Positions 1-13,463 of a DNA stretch of 64,000 bases are shown here, one piece after another (position 1 is the first letter of the stretch; the number at the start of each line of letters is the position of its first letter). The notes beneath the pieces were generated by a model that was not told where the DNA came from, did not search any database, and saw only the letters and a list, made by a program, of their open reading frames with translations. This DNA comes from Gamsiella multidivaricata. Its lineage: Eukaryota; Mortierellomycota; Mortierellomycetes; Mortierellales; Mortierellaceae. The translations under genes were made by a program, and so were the position numbers. Location: contig NW_026251758.1 of assembly GCF_025024155.1 (NCBI RefSeq), forward strand, positions 221,106 to 285,105, in the 5' to 3' direction.

Positions 1-97
1 GATACGCACAGGAGAGATTTTTGTCTCCGGACCATGATACGTTCTCCTTGGATACCGTCCTAACCCCCAGCCACGATCATAACTTGCTTCGATATAG

Positions 98-1100
98 GTC
101 CCAAAACCATCCACTTCTGGGCTCCTGCTGCCAAGTGGGTAAGTGCCGACGTCAGGACCTAAAATCATGAAGACAAACCACCTTCTCCCCTCCCCCATTC
201 GAGCACGACTATCGGCAGCAACACTCTCATCTTCAAAGAATATGGAACAGCAAACAGACAGTAAACATACCAGGAATGGGGATGAGACGGGAGTGCGTTG
301 TTGGCGCCTTTGGGATCAGCAAAGACATGGGCAAAGCAGGCTGTGGAAGTAGATCGTCATCACCCCTCGTGAGCAGAATTGAACTATACAACGGAGGATG
401 GATCGCAGAGAGAGAGAGGATTATCTAACGGTGTTTTCCCCTGAAAACTCTGGATGGACAAACAGCATTCTTTTTTTTTTCTTTTTTTTCTTCTGCTGCT
501 GTTGCTGAACATGGCCCGTCAATGCTTATTGCTTCCTCCCAATCTTTGTTCTTTTTTTTCTAGGCTTTGGTCGGTGCCGGTATTGGTGATTTGAGCCGTC
601 CTGCCGAGAACCTGTCCCTTTCTCAGAACGTTGGTAAGTGCCCGTAGTAACAAGCACTTTGTACACCCAACTCCCCCCTTCACAGAAATATCCCCGTCGC
701 TTGCTTTTTCTAGAAACGAAGACTTGAGGGACACTTTTCCTGACTTATTTGTGGAATATCTCTTGCCGGATTGCTAATTATTCTTATTGTTTTTCTTATT
801 CCTCGATAGCCTTGGCGGCCACTGGTCTGATCTGGTCCAGGTACTCGCTCGTCATCATCCCCAAGAACTACAGCTTGTTCACTGTCAACCTGTTTGTCGC
901 TGCCACGGGATTGACCCAGCTTTACCGTATCTTTGAGTAAGTTCTTGGTTCATGTGTCCCCCTTCCACGCGGTTGTTGTTGTAAAAGGCTCTTTTTAATG
1001 AAGTGATTGACTGATACACACTCCACTTCCACTGCAAATATTATCTAGTTACCGTCAAGGATTGAAGGCCCAGGAGAAGCCCGCTATTGCCGCCGAGTAA
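98..1100 (+). CDS. MPC2: Mitochondrial pyruvate carrier subunit MPC2 (5' partial)
   Basis: Inner-membrane subunit of the heteromeric carrier that imports pyruvate into mitochondria. Four exons are visible: 98-138, 564-633, 810-936 and 1049-1100, joined by GT-AG introns. The first encodes GPKTIHFWAPAAKW, the second the GIGDLSRPAENLS helix, the third GLIWSRYSLVIIPKNYSLFTV followed by the third hydrophobic helix, and the last ends with KPAIAAE and TAA. The IWSRYS-VIIPKNYSLF block is the MPC2/MPC3 hallmark and separates it from MPC1. The amino terminus lies before the window: exon 98 opens with a split Gly codon after an acceptor at 96-97. It is convergent with the MINDY gene, with about 200 bp between stop codons. 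Family assignment is secure; the 5' end cannot be seen. Confidence 0.9.
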
Positions 1101-1301
1101 GGATTTCACAGCCTTCCCCTGTTCATTTATATTCATCTCTTGAGCTCCACCTGCCCTTTTCGATCTCTCTCTCCCCATTCAAAAATAAAAACTAGATTCA
1201 TTTAGATCTTGATATATGGTCGCAGGGATTTATTACAAATTACAAAATATGAAAAAAAAAGAGCTGGTGCACAGCACCAGGAAATTTGATTCTTTGCATC
1301 A

Positions 1302-3638
1302 CTATGAAATGATGCATTTCTCAATATCTTTCCGACTGCTTGCGTCGCTCGAGTTTCCCTTGCTATGGTACCCGCTTGGCCGCTGTACCTGACCTTGAAG
1401 ATGCGGTCGCAATGGTGCTGCAGAAAAAGGTTGCTGGTATGTGCTTGTTCGCTGAGCTTGAGGTGCCGCTGGTGACGCCCACTGCTGCTGCTGTTGGACG
1501 GGTCCAGATCCTGGATAATGTGGCTCGTAAGTTGAATGTGGCGCTCCTGGTGCTGGGTACGGCCTATTGCCCACATTGACATTGTGCGCTGCTGGTGGCT
1601 GCTGCTGCTGCTGCTGTTGTTGTTGTTGTCGCTGTTGGCTGTCAAGAAGATATGCCTGATGTAACCGTGCCGCCATTTGCTCATCCGTCTCGTATGTTTG
1701 CTGCTGTGATGAGCTGAAGACGCCGCCGCCGCTACTGCTTCCGCCACCTTCGTTATGTCCGACGCCGCCATTACGAGAGTCCGAGGCCCGGCTCTTTGAC
1801 CTCTCAATGCGCCGAGCCTCTTCTTCCTCTTCCTGCTGCTGCAATTGCAGTGCGAGAGCGAAGCTACAAGTCGAGACAAAGAGAGCAGAACGATCGCTGG
1901 TTAGGTCCAGAAGCGCAATCAGGTCATATATTTTTTAGCCTAGCCACATTCAAACCTGAGTCAGCTCACATACTCTTCGTCGCCTCCACCATCGCCATGT
2001 GCTGAATGCTGAGCGTCGAGCGGCTGGTTGTTGCGTGCATAGTCTCCAACCTCCAGTGCACCGTGTCGAAACAATCCGTCCAAGAACTCGCCTGCGCCGT
2101 CGACATCTACTAGCGACTCCCAGACGATGGCCTGTTCATGAGCAAGGCTCTGATCCGTGACGAGGGTATAAAGGGTGCCATCCATAGGGTTCTTGAAGAG
2201 CGTGCAGAACTAGGAACGGATATGGATAAACGCATACACTCATACGTTAGTGAAACAGAGCTACTTGGGCCGATTCATGACATAAAATTAAGGTACAGAA
2301 TAAATCGACTTGCGTGATTGTTCCTGAAAAAGGCACAGAGGTGGCCCTCAGGAAGACTCTCTTGCAGAACATGCAGTCCATATCGCGTTAACTGGGTCTT
2401 GGTCGCAGTCATGAACTCCTGCACAACCAACGCCTGCGCAATCTTCTCGTTCTGTAGCTGTGCATCCTGAGCACTCACATTACTGCTCTCAGAAGCATAA
2501 TTGGAAGATGAGGTGAATGTAATATTGCCCCGCGAATCCTCGACCACTAATCCGCCCCCTGCGTCATCGCCACTAACAATACACTCGACTGCCTTATTAT
2601 AGCTGGTGATTCCCGCAGGTCCGTCCACAAGTGCATACATAGCCGCGTCGCTAACGGGACTCACAACCCATCCATGGACAAGCTCCACGCCGAATGTGTG
2701 AAAGAGTCCCAGCTCTGCCGTCGGTTCGAATCCACGGATCGTTTTGAAGAACACGTTCACGTCCAGTCCATGCTCCAGATGTGGGAGGAGCCGCAGGGCC
2801 GACTCGATTTCGAGACGGGACTTTATCCTTTCAGATTCGATCCTCCGTCCTGTTCGCGATTCTCTTGAAGATGATGAAGAAGCATTGGGCTCCGAAGGGT
2901 CCTCGTTCAGGAGATAGTCCGCCAGTAGTTCCAAAAGATGGTCGTATCCGATCGTAGGACGATCATATGGTGTAATCGCAACTTTGCCTTGTAGGACTAG
3001 TGTATTGCACAGCGCCAGCAATGGGCAGGGGCCATTCTCTGCATAGGGGAATAATTAGAATATGTAAGCCCTCCAAGTCTTGTCTATGCTCACACGACCT
3101 GTACTTCTGGACATGAATAGCTTGTCTTACCATTCTGGGTGATGATCTTTATGCGTTTCTCAACCCCTGTTGAAGGTTCGATCCAGTCAATGGGCTTCAG
3201 CACGTATTCGTTCACTGGTTCTGACTCTCTTACAGGTGTCGATCTGGGCTGTGCACGTTCTGATGGTGGTGCTGAGGTCGCGGATGTGCTCAAGGATGTC
3301 TCTACAGTAGCTGCTGTGATTTCTGGTGATGTAGGAAACGCCGGTGATACGGGAAACGAGGTGTTCACTGGCTCTGCTGAGAATGGCTCCTCAATTTGGA
3401 CATAGGCTGGTGGTGGAGGCAATTCTGGTGGACTATCCAAACCCGTCGTTGAACTCGGATTCTGTTCCCATGATTGAGACGAAGCGACTGCGTGTGAAGG
3501 GTGAGAGTTCAGATTTTGTCCAGCAGAGGTAGCAGAGATGGAGAAGGGGTCCTCGTTCTGAAAGCTGATATCTCTAGCCGATGCGGTCGTGGCACTCAAT
3601 GGCGGAGACACAGAGGGACTACGACGAAAAGGATTCAT
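1302..3638 (-). CDS. MINDY-family deubiquitinase (MINDY-1/2 type)
   Basis: Cysteine protease of the MINDY family, which trims K48-linked polyubiquitin. Four exons give 676 residues: 3131-3638, 2314-3038, 1974-2209, 1302-1863. Residues 1-140 are a Ser/Pro-rich, probably disordered head. The catalytic core starts near residue 150: the ITQNENGPCPLLA motif carries the oxyanion Gln and nucleophile Cys174, followed by LPHLEHGLDVNV and the C-terminal FFRNNH with catalytic His411, then LFKNPMDGTLYTLVTDQ. Near residue 490 DFALALQLQQQEEEEEARR is an MIU-type ubiquitin-binding helix. The tail is Gln- and Pro-rich. Intron 2 has a GCAAGT donor (GC-AG type) placed directly after the His411 codon, with acceptor CCTAG before FCTLFK. 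The start is the only in-frame Met upstream of the core. Family call is firm; choice of paralogue is open. Confidence 0.88.
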
Positions 3639-3739
3639 GGAGGCAGACGATAGAGGTGTGTGAAGGTTTCGCTGTGTCGGTGTTAGAAGTCGAAAAGAGG
3701 AAAAGGTGTATACACAATTAGTTCCTTTCTTTCAATCGC

Positions 3740-4111
3740 TCAGCTTCCAGTGGCGGCGGCGGCGGCAGCAGCGGCCTCCCGTCCACGTTCATTAAGAACG
3801 GGTCCTGGATCTATTTGGGCTGTTCCTATGGGCTGTAGCATTCCTTTTGTCACTCATTCATGATAGCTTACATTATCGCCAAGACTGTTCGCCGAAGATA
3901 GCAAAGACGCACTGACGGGGTACGTGGCCCTGTTTTCGGAGCCCAGCGCAAGGCGCTCGATTGCCAGCAAATCGCCTCCGTTTGTGCCACCGCCGGTAGA
4001 GGATGGAACTGGGGTGTGGGCTGTTCTGTCGACCCTGGGCTCTGTATTGGCTGTTGACTGGCTGGTATGGCTGGTGCTGCCGTGACCAGGAATGGAATCA
4101 CGTTCGGTCAT
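3740..4111 (-). CDS. Small hypothetical protein, two exons
   Basis: Unrecognised. Exon 3872-4111 (80 codons) and exon 3740-3832 join in phase 0 through a GTAAGC donor and CTACAG acceptor to give 110 residues. The first part is Ser/Thr-rich and ends with a more ordered stretch (LLAIERLALGSE); the second exon encodes PIGTAQIDPGPVLNERGRE, a run of eight Ala and TGS. There is no signal peptide and no membrane segment. The clean splice junction, which extends the frame into a compositionally coherent tail, is the only support for a real gene. It lies between the MINDY start (102 bp away) and the F-box gene stop, on the same strand as both, so it could also be part of a leader transcript. Confidence 0.45.
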
Positions 4112-4463
4112 GGTGAGCGGCCTGTGAATGCGCGTTGAAGGAGCAGAGCAAAAGAGAGCACCGGATTAAAGAGAGTTTATGTGGGGAGACAGAATGAAGG
4201 GTGGTATGAATAAAAGATGCTGAAGTTTGAGTGGAGTGGAATGCGTGGATGGATGGGATGTGTGGAATGTATCGGCAGAGCGGGGCGAAGTTACAAGTGG
4301 GAACGCGCGTTTTGGTTCAAACGGTATGTCATCATAGTCTAGCCCCATAGACGACAGTGAGATTCAAAGGTGTGGGCAAATTGGCCGCAATGCTCGATGC
4401 TCACAATGGTCACACGAATGAGAAAGAAATTCATTTCATTACAGTATACTGAGTCTATGCCCT

Positions 4464-6707
4464 TCACTGCCGACGGGTCCAGTTGGATCTATAGGAGACA
4501 CGCGAATGGTCCCCGAGCACTACCCTCGCACGCTCGACTGCATCCACGCCCAACGCCGGACAGTCGTCGACACAGATACGCTCCAGTCCCCGTCCACGCT
4601 CGTTCACCAGCGCCATGAGTCCGATCCCCGTCACCTGGCCCGAGTTTGCAAGATGAACAACCTCAATCTTCGGGCAGTGGTCCTTAATGTCCAACATCAG
4701 CCTGTCAGAGACGCTGATATAGCCCCCACATTCCAGTCGACAGAGTCCCGCACCACTGCTGGCTATCGCTTGTCGCAAGCCCAATTCGGTCACGCGTCCG
4801 CACTTGTTCAGGAGGAGCGTATGAAGATGCGGCAGAGGATGTGTGCTAAGGGACGACAACCCCTGACATGTCAAATATGGCGAGGAGCTGAGGTCAAGCA
4901 TCTTCAATGAGCTCGACCACCCCTGCCGGGTCGATCCTTCCTCTGCAGATCCAGCTGCAATCAGTTGAATAGTTGCATCGCTTACTCCTTTGCAAGCATT
5001 CATCTGCAAGCTCTCTAGATTGGGTATACCAGCCACCCATCGCTGCATCACAAGGAAGGTCGCCGTGTGGCCGGACGTTTCAATAGAATCCGTGTAAAGA
5101 TGCTTCAGTTGCGTCAACTGACAAATATTTTCGAGCGCCTCGATACCTCGAGGCCGCATGGTTCGGATGTCGAGCGTACTGAGATTCGGAAACCTGGAGA
5201 CCAAGGCATCGATGCCCTCCTTTGCAAACAGCGATTCCCATCGGCCGATCGTCAGCTTCTTCATGTTCGGTAAAGGCACTGTGCTGTTGACCATTACGCA
5301 CACTTCCGTGATCCGACACTCAGAAATATCCAATTCCTCGAGCAATGAACATCGATCCAAAACTGACACCACCGCGGCATCCGTCACTCCAAAGCATCCA
5401 TGAAGGTCAAGAGATCGTAACTTGGGCGTTGCGGTCCAAAACAGCGAGAACTCTTGGTCGTAAATCCTGGAGTTCATTCTCAAGGACAATGATTCCAGGG
5501 CACTTGTCCGCTTCATTTTTATCAATTGGGTGAATAAAGTCCCTGAAATTTGCTGAGCGCATCCGAGTCGTAGCGCCTTGGGCGGGGTATACTTGGCCAA
5601 GTTGATGACGGTCTTATTGGTCACTTTGTTGTTGACATCCTGATCCGGCCGAGTTGGCAGATATAGTGCATGCTGAGGAATACGAATCAAGGATGGGACC
5701 CGCTTCGCAAGGTCGAGCGAATACCAAAAATGTCGCACTGAACTCAAGTACCTCATCCATTTTTTGCTGATCGTCAAGCATCTCACTCGTTCGATAAAAC
5801 TTAGGCTGTCAAACACGATCATAACCAACTCAAAGGGTAGCCTCTCCATTGGATCCAGCACGAGTGCTTCTTTCTATCAAGTCCATCATAGGATCAATAT
5901 AGGTGTAACCTTGTCCTCCCAGCTTTTGCGTGAAAAAAAAAGTATGCGATACCTTTGCGATCTCGTCCAGTTTGGCACTCATCTCACTTGCAATACGCGC
6001 TAAAGTCTATAAATATTAGATGAGGCTGTCACTGATTTTTGCGCAAATGATATGTTGAGTTACCTAGCAAAACAACAGCGCTTCTTATCCTACCTCGTAC
6101 TCCTTTGTGCCTTTGGTGGATCGCTCAGCGCCAGAAATATAGATTTTGGCAGACGATCTGATGTTTTGCTGCATTCGAAGGATCTTTCCAGCGCGCAAAT
6201 AACCCTGTGAGCGACATATTCAACGCATTCTTTAGAAAAACATGGTTCTGAGGACTGCCTGACTGACACACAAGCCTAATGTCTATGATCCATGGCTCCT
6301 ACCTTTGGACTTTGGGTATGGTTTCGAATCATTGCCTTTGCGTCTGTCAGAGCGTTGTCCAGCCTGCCGAGTTTCTCAAAAGTCGCTGCTCTGCTGTCCA
6401 GCAAGTTGATATCCGTGGGCGCAATTGTCAACGCCCGGGAAAGATACTGGAGTGCGGCAGTAAAATCCTTCTGAGAAAACGCCTGTCGGGCAAGCTGAAC
6501 GAGATCATTGACAGGCACCAGCTCCTTTAGTGGGGCCACGCTGGCATCAGGCCGAGATCCTGTTAGATATTTGCGTTGTCCAGCCACATTAAATGATTGC
6601 TTTGTGGGATCCGAGTCGTTGGTGTCAGCAGCCATAACCGTATGCCGTGGATATGGAGAGGGTCGCTGTTTGGCTAAGAGCCCCGACGGAGCCTTTCCAC
6701 TGCTCAT
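4464..6707 (-). CDS. TPR / F-box / leucine-rich repeat protein (Pof3/Dia2-like)
   Basis: Likely substrate receptor of an SCF ubiquitin ligase. Four exons in phase 0: 6303-6707, 6094-6204, 5953-6006 and 4464-5873, total 659 residues. Residues about 50-165 hold TPR units (LARQAFSQKDFTAALQYLSR, then GYLRAGKILRMQ). A short linker (LARIASEMSAKLDEIAK) leads into an F-box near 199-245 (MERLPFELVMIVFDSL, SKKWMRYLSS). The rest is a series of LRRs with LRSLDLHGCFGVTDAAV and LKMLDLSSSPYLTCQGLSSL-type repeats. The TPR-Fbox-LRR order is that of fission yeast Pof3 and budding yeast Dia2, which act in genome stability; orthology is inferred. An open frame starting at 5861 looks like a complete F-box gene, but the upstream exons splice in phase without a stop. 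It is head-to-head with TPI, 309 bp apart. Confidence 0.85.
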
Positions 6708-7016
6708 GATCAGAGTCTCTTGAATCTGCTCGGCTACTTTTTCAACGTGCTACTCCTTCTACGGGTTGGTCTTCTGATGACTGGTCGCCACTTGCCGCCT
6801 GTCGTCGGTGGGGTCCAGGTTTGCCGTCGCTTGGTAACAGTTGGTGGTTGGTGCTTTTCAGTGTGCCATTGTTTGATATTTTTTTAGGGTTGGACTGCTT
6901 TGTTTTGGGCTGGTCTCTTTCCCCGCACCCGAATTTGGGGGACACTTTCTCTTTTCGTCATTCCGCACTTTCTTTCTCTTCGACATTCTCATCCTCACCA
7001 CACCCCCATAATCACC
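6708..7016. promoter_or_regulatory. Shared bidirectional promoter region (F-box gene / TPI)
   Basis: The 309 bp between the two divergent start codons must carry both promoters. The TPI-proximal half (about 6950-7016) is strongly pyrimidine-rich (TTTCTTTCTCTTCGACATTCTC), as usual before highly expressed fungal genes. No canonical TATA box is visible; TTTGATATTTTTTTA at about 6870 is the nearest AT-rich block. Confidence 0.5.
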
Positions 7017-8199
<1,183 letters not shown>

Positions 8200-8658
8200 A
8201 GCAGCTTATCGCGTAGTCGTTCGTTAGTCAACGCCTTATTTTTTTTGTCCACAAATCCACTATCAAAGTATCTCACTTGTATATAAAGTATCCTAAACCC
8301 AACAGTGCTTTGCCTTTATGACGGTTGCGAATATCGAACGCTATCTGAAAACAATTGCAAAAAATGACAAAATGAGATAAGATCCATGATCTGGGGATCG
8401 AAGGTCTCGTCGAATCACAATCGTGCTTGATAGGATACCTCTCTGACGTTTGATAAAAATCTGTAGGTGGCGCGTTTCTATCGGCGCGTTTTCTACCAGG
8501 GCCTCTTTTCCAGCCGAACTGTAGGGGTAGCACTTTAGATTCAACATGTCACTTCTGTGGTATCGGCACGCGAGCCGCGATCGATTCGTTTTTGTAGCCT
8601 CATTCACTTTGCCTCCATCCTTTTGCATCTCTCGTCTCCTTGATTCCGACCTCACAAT
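8200..8658. other. Intergenic: TPI 3' region and SDR promoter
   Basis: No gene seen. It holds the TPI 3' untranslated region and the short upstream region of the SDR gene. Overlapping minus-strand frames here have no recognisable domain. Confidence 0.6.
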
Positions 8659-10081
<1,423 letters not shown>

Positions 10082-11051
10082 CCAAGATTTGTCGCGTTCC
10101 TCTACAGGGACGTGTAGAAGCAAAAAAATAATAAACAACGAAAACGACCACGGCCAATGAGGTTCACCACTGCACAGAAACAGCCAATATCTTGTCCCTC
10201 GTTCTTTATCCCTTTTTCTTCGCCATTCTGGTCACTCCAACCTCGGACCAGAAGTAAGAGACTCAGCCAGTACGACTACCATCACTACCAGCTCTGCCTC
10301 AGAATCCTGGGAGCGCAGGGCGCCTTCAGGGATATTGAAGCCTCAGTTTTTTATTTTTTTTTATTTTACACCACAATTCGCGGGATCGTATCGGCGCTGC
10401 ATTCGTCTTGACTCTCAAATATCAAAGCATCTCAATACCGGCCCAAGTCGGCTCCCACACTTGTGCTTCTCGTCGGTACCCAGCTAGCTCTGTTGATGGT
10501 TAAAAGGATATAATATGCGATCCAATGCCTCTGTTAATACAATTGGGGCGATACACAAACATGGGATAGAGCAACCAGAAGTACTAAGGAGAGGTGACAG
10601 AAATCCAAGGAGAGGCGACATATACTGCCAGTAACACCGACTATCGCCGATACCCCACTCCCCTTCCCTGCACACTTTCCAACAAACACTCCTCGCCTTC
10701 CTACTGCTTCTTCCTTACGATCCAAGGTGACTGCCGTCCCCTTCATATGCGCATCCATCTCCTTAACAAAATCTTACTGCCACTTTTTGTGGACTTGATT
10801 ACTGCCATACTTGCGCCACACTATGGTGTGCGTCACGATCCGGGTGGCCATTCCGCATGGATGCTTGAGGAGGCCAAGAAGCCAGTAAAGGGGCCGGCTT
10901 TCCTAAATATACATCAACTACATTACAACCGGCACCCATCCTTCGCGCTTATGAGGCCTTTTGTTATTTAAGAAGGCAACATGGTAGATCCTCTTGCTCC
11001 ATATTCTCGCTTTCATCTCTTATTTCCTCTATATCAATCTCATTTCCGACA
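10082..11051. other. Intergenic region and promoter of chitin deacetylase 1
   Basis: No gene seen in 970 bp. A TATA-like TATTTAAG sits at 10965-10972, 80 bp before the start codon of the first deacetylase, followed by a pyrimidine-rich leader. Short frames on both strands are compositional noise. Confidence 0.55.
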
Positions 11052-11921
11052 ATGGTCTGCAAATACCTCCTGGCCGTAGTGGCTCTAGCCGTCAGTCTCC
11101 CGTCCCTGTGTCTCTCGTCTCCTATCCCACAGAGTATTAGCGCCCTCACCAGCACAGAGTCGACAAAGAGCGTAGGAGGCGATATTATCACGAGCTGCAC
11201 AGTCCCCAACTCGTTCGCTATTACGTTTGATGATGGCCCCAGCATCTGGACCCACGAGTTGCTCGATTATTTGGCCATCAAGAGAGTCAAGGTGACCTTT
11301 TTCGTTAATGGTCTCAACTACAACCTGATCACCGATCCGACGTTTGCTGCTGTTGTCAAGCGCGCCTATGATGAGGGTCATCAGATCGGCTCCCACACAT
11401 GGTCTCATGTCGATATCTCTCAGTCATCGACCAATCTTGCTAGTGAGATGGGCAAATGTAAGCTGGGCTCCTCTGTTCGTTATCTTTGAGAAAAAAAAAG
11501 AAAAAAAAAGCCCATGGTTGATCATTTTTCACTTGCTTCGTCGCGTATTGATGTAGTGGATGACGCACTCCTCAGTATCCTGGGTGTCCGCCCTGTGTAT
11601 ATGCGTCCTCCTTATGGCAACACATCGCCAGCGGCACTCTCTTGGATGGCAGAGCACGGCTATAAGGTCATCAACTGGAACGTCGACACCGACGATTGGC
11701 AGCACCCAACCAATTACAAAGCTGATTTTGAGGGCTACAGAAAGGCACTCCAAGACCCGTCATCCAAGAACAAATCGTTCATCAGCCTGCAGCATGATGC
11801 CGAACAGGGAACGGCTCAGGTGTTCGCCAAGCTTGCCGTCGAATATGTCTTGAGCAAAGGCTTTAACATCATGCCCGTCGGCGCCTGCCTTGGGGACACA
11901 AGCGGATGGTATAGAAAATAG
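11052..11921 (+). CDS. Secreted polysaccharide (chitin) deacetylase, copy 1
   Basis: NodB-domain carbohydrate esterase family 4 enzyme that removes acetyl groups from chitin in the cell wall. Exons 11052-11457 and 11557-11921 give 256 residues. Signal peptide at residues 1-22 (hydrophobic core LLAVVALAVSLPSLCL). CE4 motifs in order: ITFDDGPS (catalytic Asp and metal Asp), SHTWSH (metal His pair), MRPPYGN, DTDDWQ, and LQHDAE. The protein is a bare catalytic domain with no chitin-binding module and no obvious GPI signal; it ends GWYRK. The phase-1 intron precedes LDDA, exactly as in the downstream copy. The start follows TTCCGACA and is the only one giving a signal peptide. Substrate specificity is inferred from the family. 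Confidence 0.92.
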
Positions 11922-13463
11922 AGAGCACAAAACAGGAGGAGGACCAGCCTCCAGCTAGAGATGCATTTTTATGGTCCGTGGGTTGAGCATTTCATCTTTT
12001 TTCCGGACACTTTCATAAGAGCCAGATCACATCGCATTTCTCTTGACTAATTTTCCGCGGCAAAAAAACTCATCGAAGTACAGCTCGCACTTTTCGGTGC
12101 TGACCTGGATCATCAGCTTACATAGTCTACATACGTATCATATTCTAGAGTATCTATTTCTTTATTTACATACTGCATCATCTATTTTCTAACGGCATAA
12201 CTTTCAGGCTTTTTCATGTTTATTAATACCATGCGACAAGAACTCGATACATAAAACGAATTATGAACTCCTTGGCCACTTACAGTCCACCAAAAAAATA
12301 GGTGACGGATAATTACGAAAAATTCCAAAATCGCAGCGGATGGAACAAAGCTGGGTACTGCTCCAGGGGCGAAGCAACGTTTTCAGTTTTCGTGTGCATT
12401 TCCTAGGCCGCTGTGCATTATCGCATTAGTGTGTGTGCACTGCAGGGTCTGCTGCTAAAATACACTGGGACAATGGGCCATTGGTCGGCCATTAATTTGC
12501 AGAGCATGTGGACGGGCATCCTGACTATGGGCATAAAAATAGCAGATCTGACTGAATGAAACGCACGAACGCAACCTGAAAACAGCCCCTCTGGTCACTT
12601 AGAGTTCATGCATGCGTGGTGCTCTCAAAGGATGCCAGGGGTGTATGGAGAGGCGGATAATCTGTTGCTATGATATTATGGCTGCCGTAGCCTAGTACTG
12701 CGACTGTGGCACCGTTCACCATTGCTGCCGGAGTGAACGCCACCGCGGAGTAAATGATCTGAAGCTTAAGGGAGTCAGAACCCTGTCAATTCTTTCGATC
12801 ACACCGGATCTCGTAGATCCCGTCATAGGACTACCCTTTCAGGTGGCGCCATGAAAACACTTCTTATCTCTATCGACATACATCTATAGGGACACTGTGC
12901 AGGCCGTTTTACACCATTAAACCTCATTCTCTGTCATTATCGCACGTCTGTCTTTACCAGGAAAAGCGCGTCTTTGCAAGACACATCACGGAGACAAGGA
13001 CGCTCTCGGTACGGTCTAGGCCTACTGAGGCGGAGCCCCTCTCTTTTTGTTACATTTCTATTGCCCTGATCCACATCAGAGCATTTGTGGAGGGGAAAAC
13101 AACAACCTTACTGAGCTGAATCTCGTTATTGGTTGACCGCAATAACTTATATTTTTATTTTTACAACACCTTGAGTATGCGGGCTCCGTTTAAACACCGG
13201 CCATCGATGCGGGTTGGCGCGTTCGAGGCTGTTTGTCACCGCGCCAGTGTGTCTTGATACGAGACATGTTGTTCCCTTTTCTTTGTACAATAATAGGAGG
13301 AGCTAGAAATGATATATAACGACCCGGGGTTCCTCTTCTTTTTTTTTTCTTCAAGCGCATACCACTTCCCCACACAGCATTCTCTTTCTTTTGCTCATAC
13401 CACTACCTCTCCTTTCTACAGCATCAACACTCTTCTCTCTCCTCTCTCCCCACAAATATAACA
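11922..13463. other. Intergenic region between tandem deacetylases
   Basis: 1.5 kb with no open frame of note over most of its length and no recognised RNA. It presumably separates two independent promoters. The last 150 bp hold a TATA box and a CT-rich leader for the second deacetylase. Confidence 0.55.
13313..13319 (+). promoter_or_regulatory. TATA box of chitin deacetylase 2
   Basis: TATATAA about 145 bp upstream of the start codon, followed by a long pyrimidine-rich stretch (CTTTCTTTTGCTC, CCTCTCTCCCC) up to the ATG. Position and context fit a core promoter. Confidence 0.5.

Noticed and set aside
1202..1879. 225-codon minus-strand frame
   Set aside because: An alternative frame of the Gln/Ser-rich MINDY C-terminal exon; the spliced frame gives the MIU motif instead.
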